A stretch of 64,000 bases of DNA from Phytohabitans houttuyneae (GTDB taxonomy: Bacteria > Actinomycetota > Actinomycetes > Mycobacteriales > Micromonosporaceae), in the NCBI RefSeq assembly GCF_011764425.1, contig NZ_BLPF01000001.1:3215001-3279000 (forward strand), written 5' to 3'. Shown piece after piece: positions 63,240 through 64,000 of the stretch (its first letter is position 1; each line of letters opens with the position of its first letter). The notes below the pieces were generated by a model. It did not search any database and was not told the origin of the DNA. It saw only the letters and a list, made by a program, of their open reading frames with translations. A program made the translations under genes and the position numbers.

Positions 63240-64000
63240 ACAAGCCTCAGCAGGTCGGCGGCCAGCTCGCGCGGATGCTGCGCGTGCAGATCGTGATCAC
63301 CTCCGGGGTACTCCCGGATGGTGGCGTCGGCCAGCATCCGCGCCGCGGCGTCGACCCGCGCGCGGGTCCGCGCCGCCCGCTCGCTGTCGGCGGGCACGGC
63401 CGGCACGAGCAGCACCGGCATGGCGAGCGCCGGGTAGAACCGCTGCGGCGGGTCGTCCCACATGTCGCGCACGATCTCCATGTGCCGCGCGATCGGCAGC
63501 CGCCGGGTCAGCGTGCCGTCGGGCGCCGCCCGCAGGTTGGCCACCGTCGCGTCGACCGCCGTCGCCGACCAGTCCGGGTGCGCGCGCCGCAGGAAGCCAC
63601 GCATCTGCTCGACCCGCAGCCCGTCGAGGTCGGGCGGGCGCAGCGCCGCCGCGCACGCCTCCCAGCTGTCAAACTGCGCGGGCAGGTCGATCCACCCGCC
63701 ATCCACCAGCGCGAGCGACTTGACCAGCGCGGGATGCTCGGCCGCGAGCCGGACCACGACGTTGCCACCCCACGACTGCCCCACCACGACGAGATCGCGC
63801 AGCTCCAGCGCGGTGGCGACGGACGCGAGGTCGGCGGCGGCGGTGGCCGCGTCGTATCCGCTGTCGGGCACGTCCGACTCGCCGTGCCCGCGCAGGTCGA
63901 CCGCGAACGACCCATGGCCGGCCTCCGCCAGCTCGCTGGCCACCTCGTCCCACAGCCGCGCGTTGGACGCGAGCCCGTGCACGAGGAGAAAGGACGGCTC
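63236..64000 (-). CDS. Alpha/beta hydrolase (N-terminus cut by window edge)
   Basis: 255 residues visible of an alpha/beta hydrolase; the frame is open through the right edge, so the first 10-20 residues are missing. Oxyanion region LLVHGLASNARLWD, the conserved DLRGHGESD, nucleophile elbow VVGQSWGGNVV with Ser, acid candidate in the MPVLLVPAVPADSE region, and the catalytic His in GGDHDLHAQHP. It resembles esterase or haloperoxidase-type members; the substrate is unknown. The stop overlaps the start of the downstream peptidase-like gene, so the two are co-translated. Confidence 0.9.
   Translation of the reverse strand, partial: EPSFLLVHGLASNARLWDEVASELAEAGHGSFAVDLRGHGESDVPDSGYDAATAAADLASVATALELRDLVVVGQSWGGNVVVRLAAEHPALVKSLALVDGGWIDLPAQFDSWEACAAALRPPDLDGLRVEQMRGFLRRAHPDWSATAVDATVANLRAAPDGTLTRRLPIARHMEIVRDMWDDPPQRFYPALAMPVLLVPAVPADSERAARTRARVDAAARMLADATIREYPGGDHDLHAQHPRELAADLLRLV

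Overview
The window is GC-rich (about 70%) DNA with dense genes, many GTG starts, long chains of 4-nt start/stop overlaps, and an mfd, mazG, eno, ftsB, DUF501, ppx gene order that matches the Mycobacterium tuberculosis Rv1020-Rv1026 neighbourhood. This points to an actinomycete chromosome. The protein flavour (CU044_5270-type protein, HAAS/PadR pair, actinobacterial lasso cluster) suits Micromonosporaceae or a close relative, but the genus is inference.

Layout. 1-5.4 kb: the start of a type II NADH dehydrogenase running off the left edge, then a translationally coupled MoxR/DUF58/DUF4129 membrane operon. 5.5-9.1 kb: family 5 uracil-DNA glycosylase, dienelactone hydrolase, small membrane proteins and a PadR regulator. 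9.1-24.6 kb: the conserved housekeeping block (ppx, N-acetyltransferase, DUF501, ftsB, eno, a chaperone-like lipoprotein, mazG, mfd), interrupted by accessory genes. Several reading frames here are broken: a NUDIX hydrolase, a MocR-type regulator and the N-terminus of ftsB. A chimeric sigma-factor remnant also lies here. 24.7-28.6 kb: a membrane protein and PEP carboxylase.

28.6-33.2 kb is the most distinctive locus: a complete, compact lasso peptide cluster on the minus strand, in the order precursor, cyclase, RRE protein, leader peptidase, ABC exporter. The 36-residue precursor is too short for ordinary ORF calling. 33.5-36.9 kb holds two ABC-2 type ATPase/permease pairs in one operon. 37-38.3 kb has a B3/B4-domain protein and a DM13 protein.

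38.4-52.6 kb is an exopolysaccharide region: a CysC-type APS kinase with a degenerate sulfurylase half, a Wzz-like co-polymerase, a Wzy-like polymerase, a kinase-fold protein, a flippase, a WecG/TagA glycosyltransferase, a GT2 enzyme, two GH26-like glycosidases and two sulfotransferases. Together they suggest a secreted polysaccharide that may be sulfated, with PAPS supplied by the kinase. 52.6-64 kb: a CU044_5270-like protein with an uncertain start, an ABC-2 exporter, a QueA-like/SDR pair next to a 21-bp tandem repeat, a GAF histidine kinase with its LuxR-type regulator, an epoxide hydrolase with a thioredoxin-like partner, a peptidase S51-like protein fused to a CysRS-like tail, and an alpha/beta hydrolase running off the right edge.

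Repeats matter here. A dispersed intergenic family of about 80-150 bp has five visible copies (10.6, 53.7, 61.4 inverted, 61.7 and 61.9 kb). There is also an 84-bp MITE-like element with CTAG flanks between eno and ftsB, a pair of related hairpins around a lipoprotein gene, and a 48-nt hairpin at 61.8 kb. No tRNA, rRNA, CRISPR array or full insertion sequence was seen.
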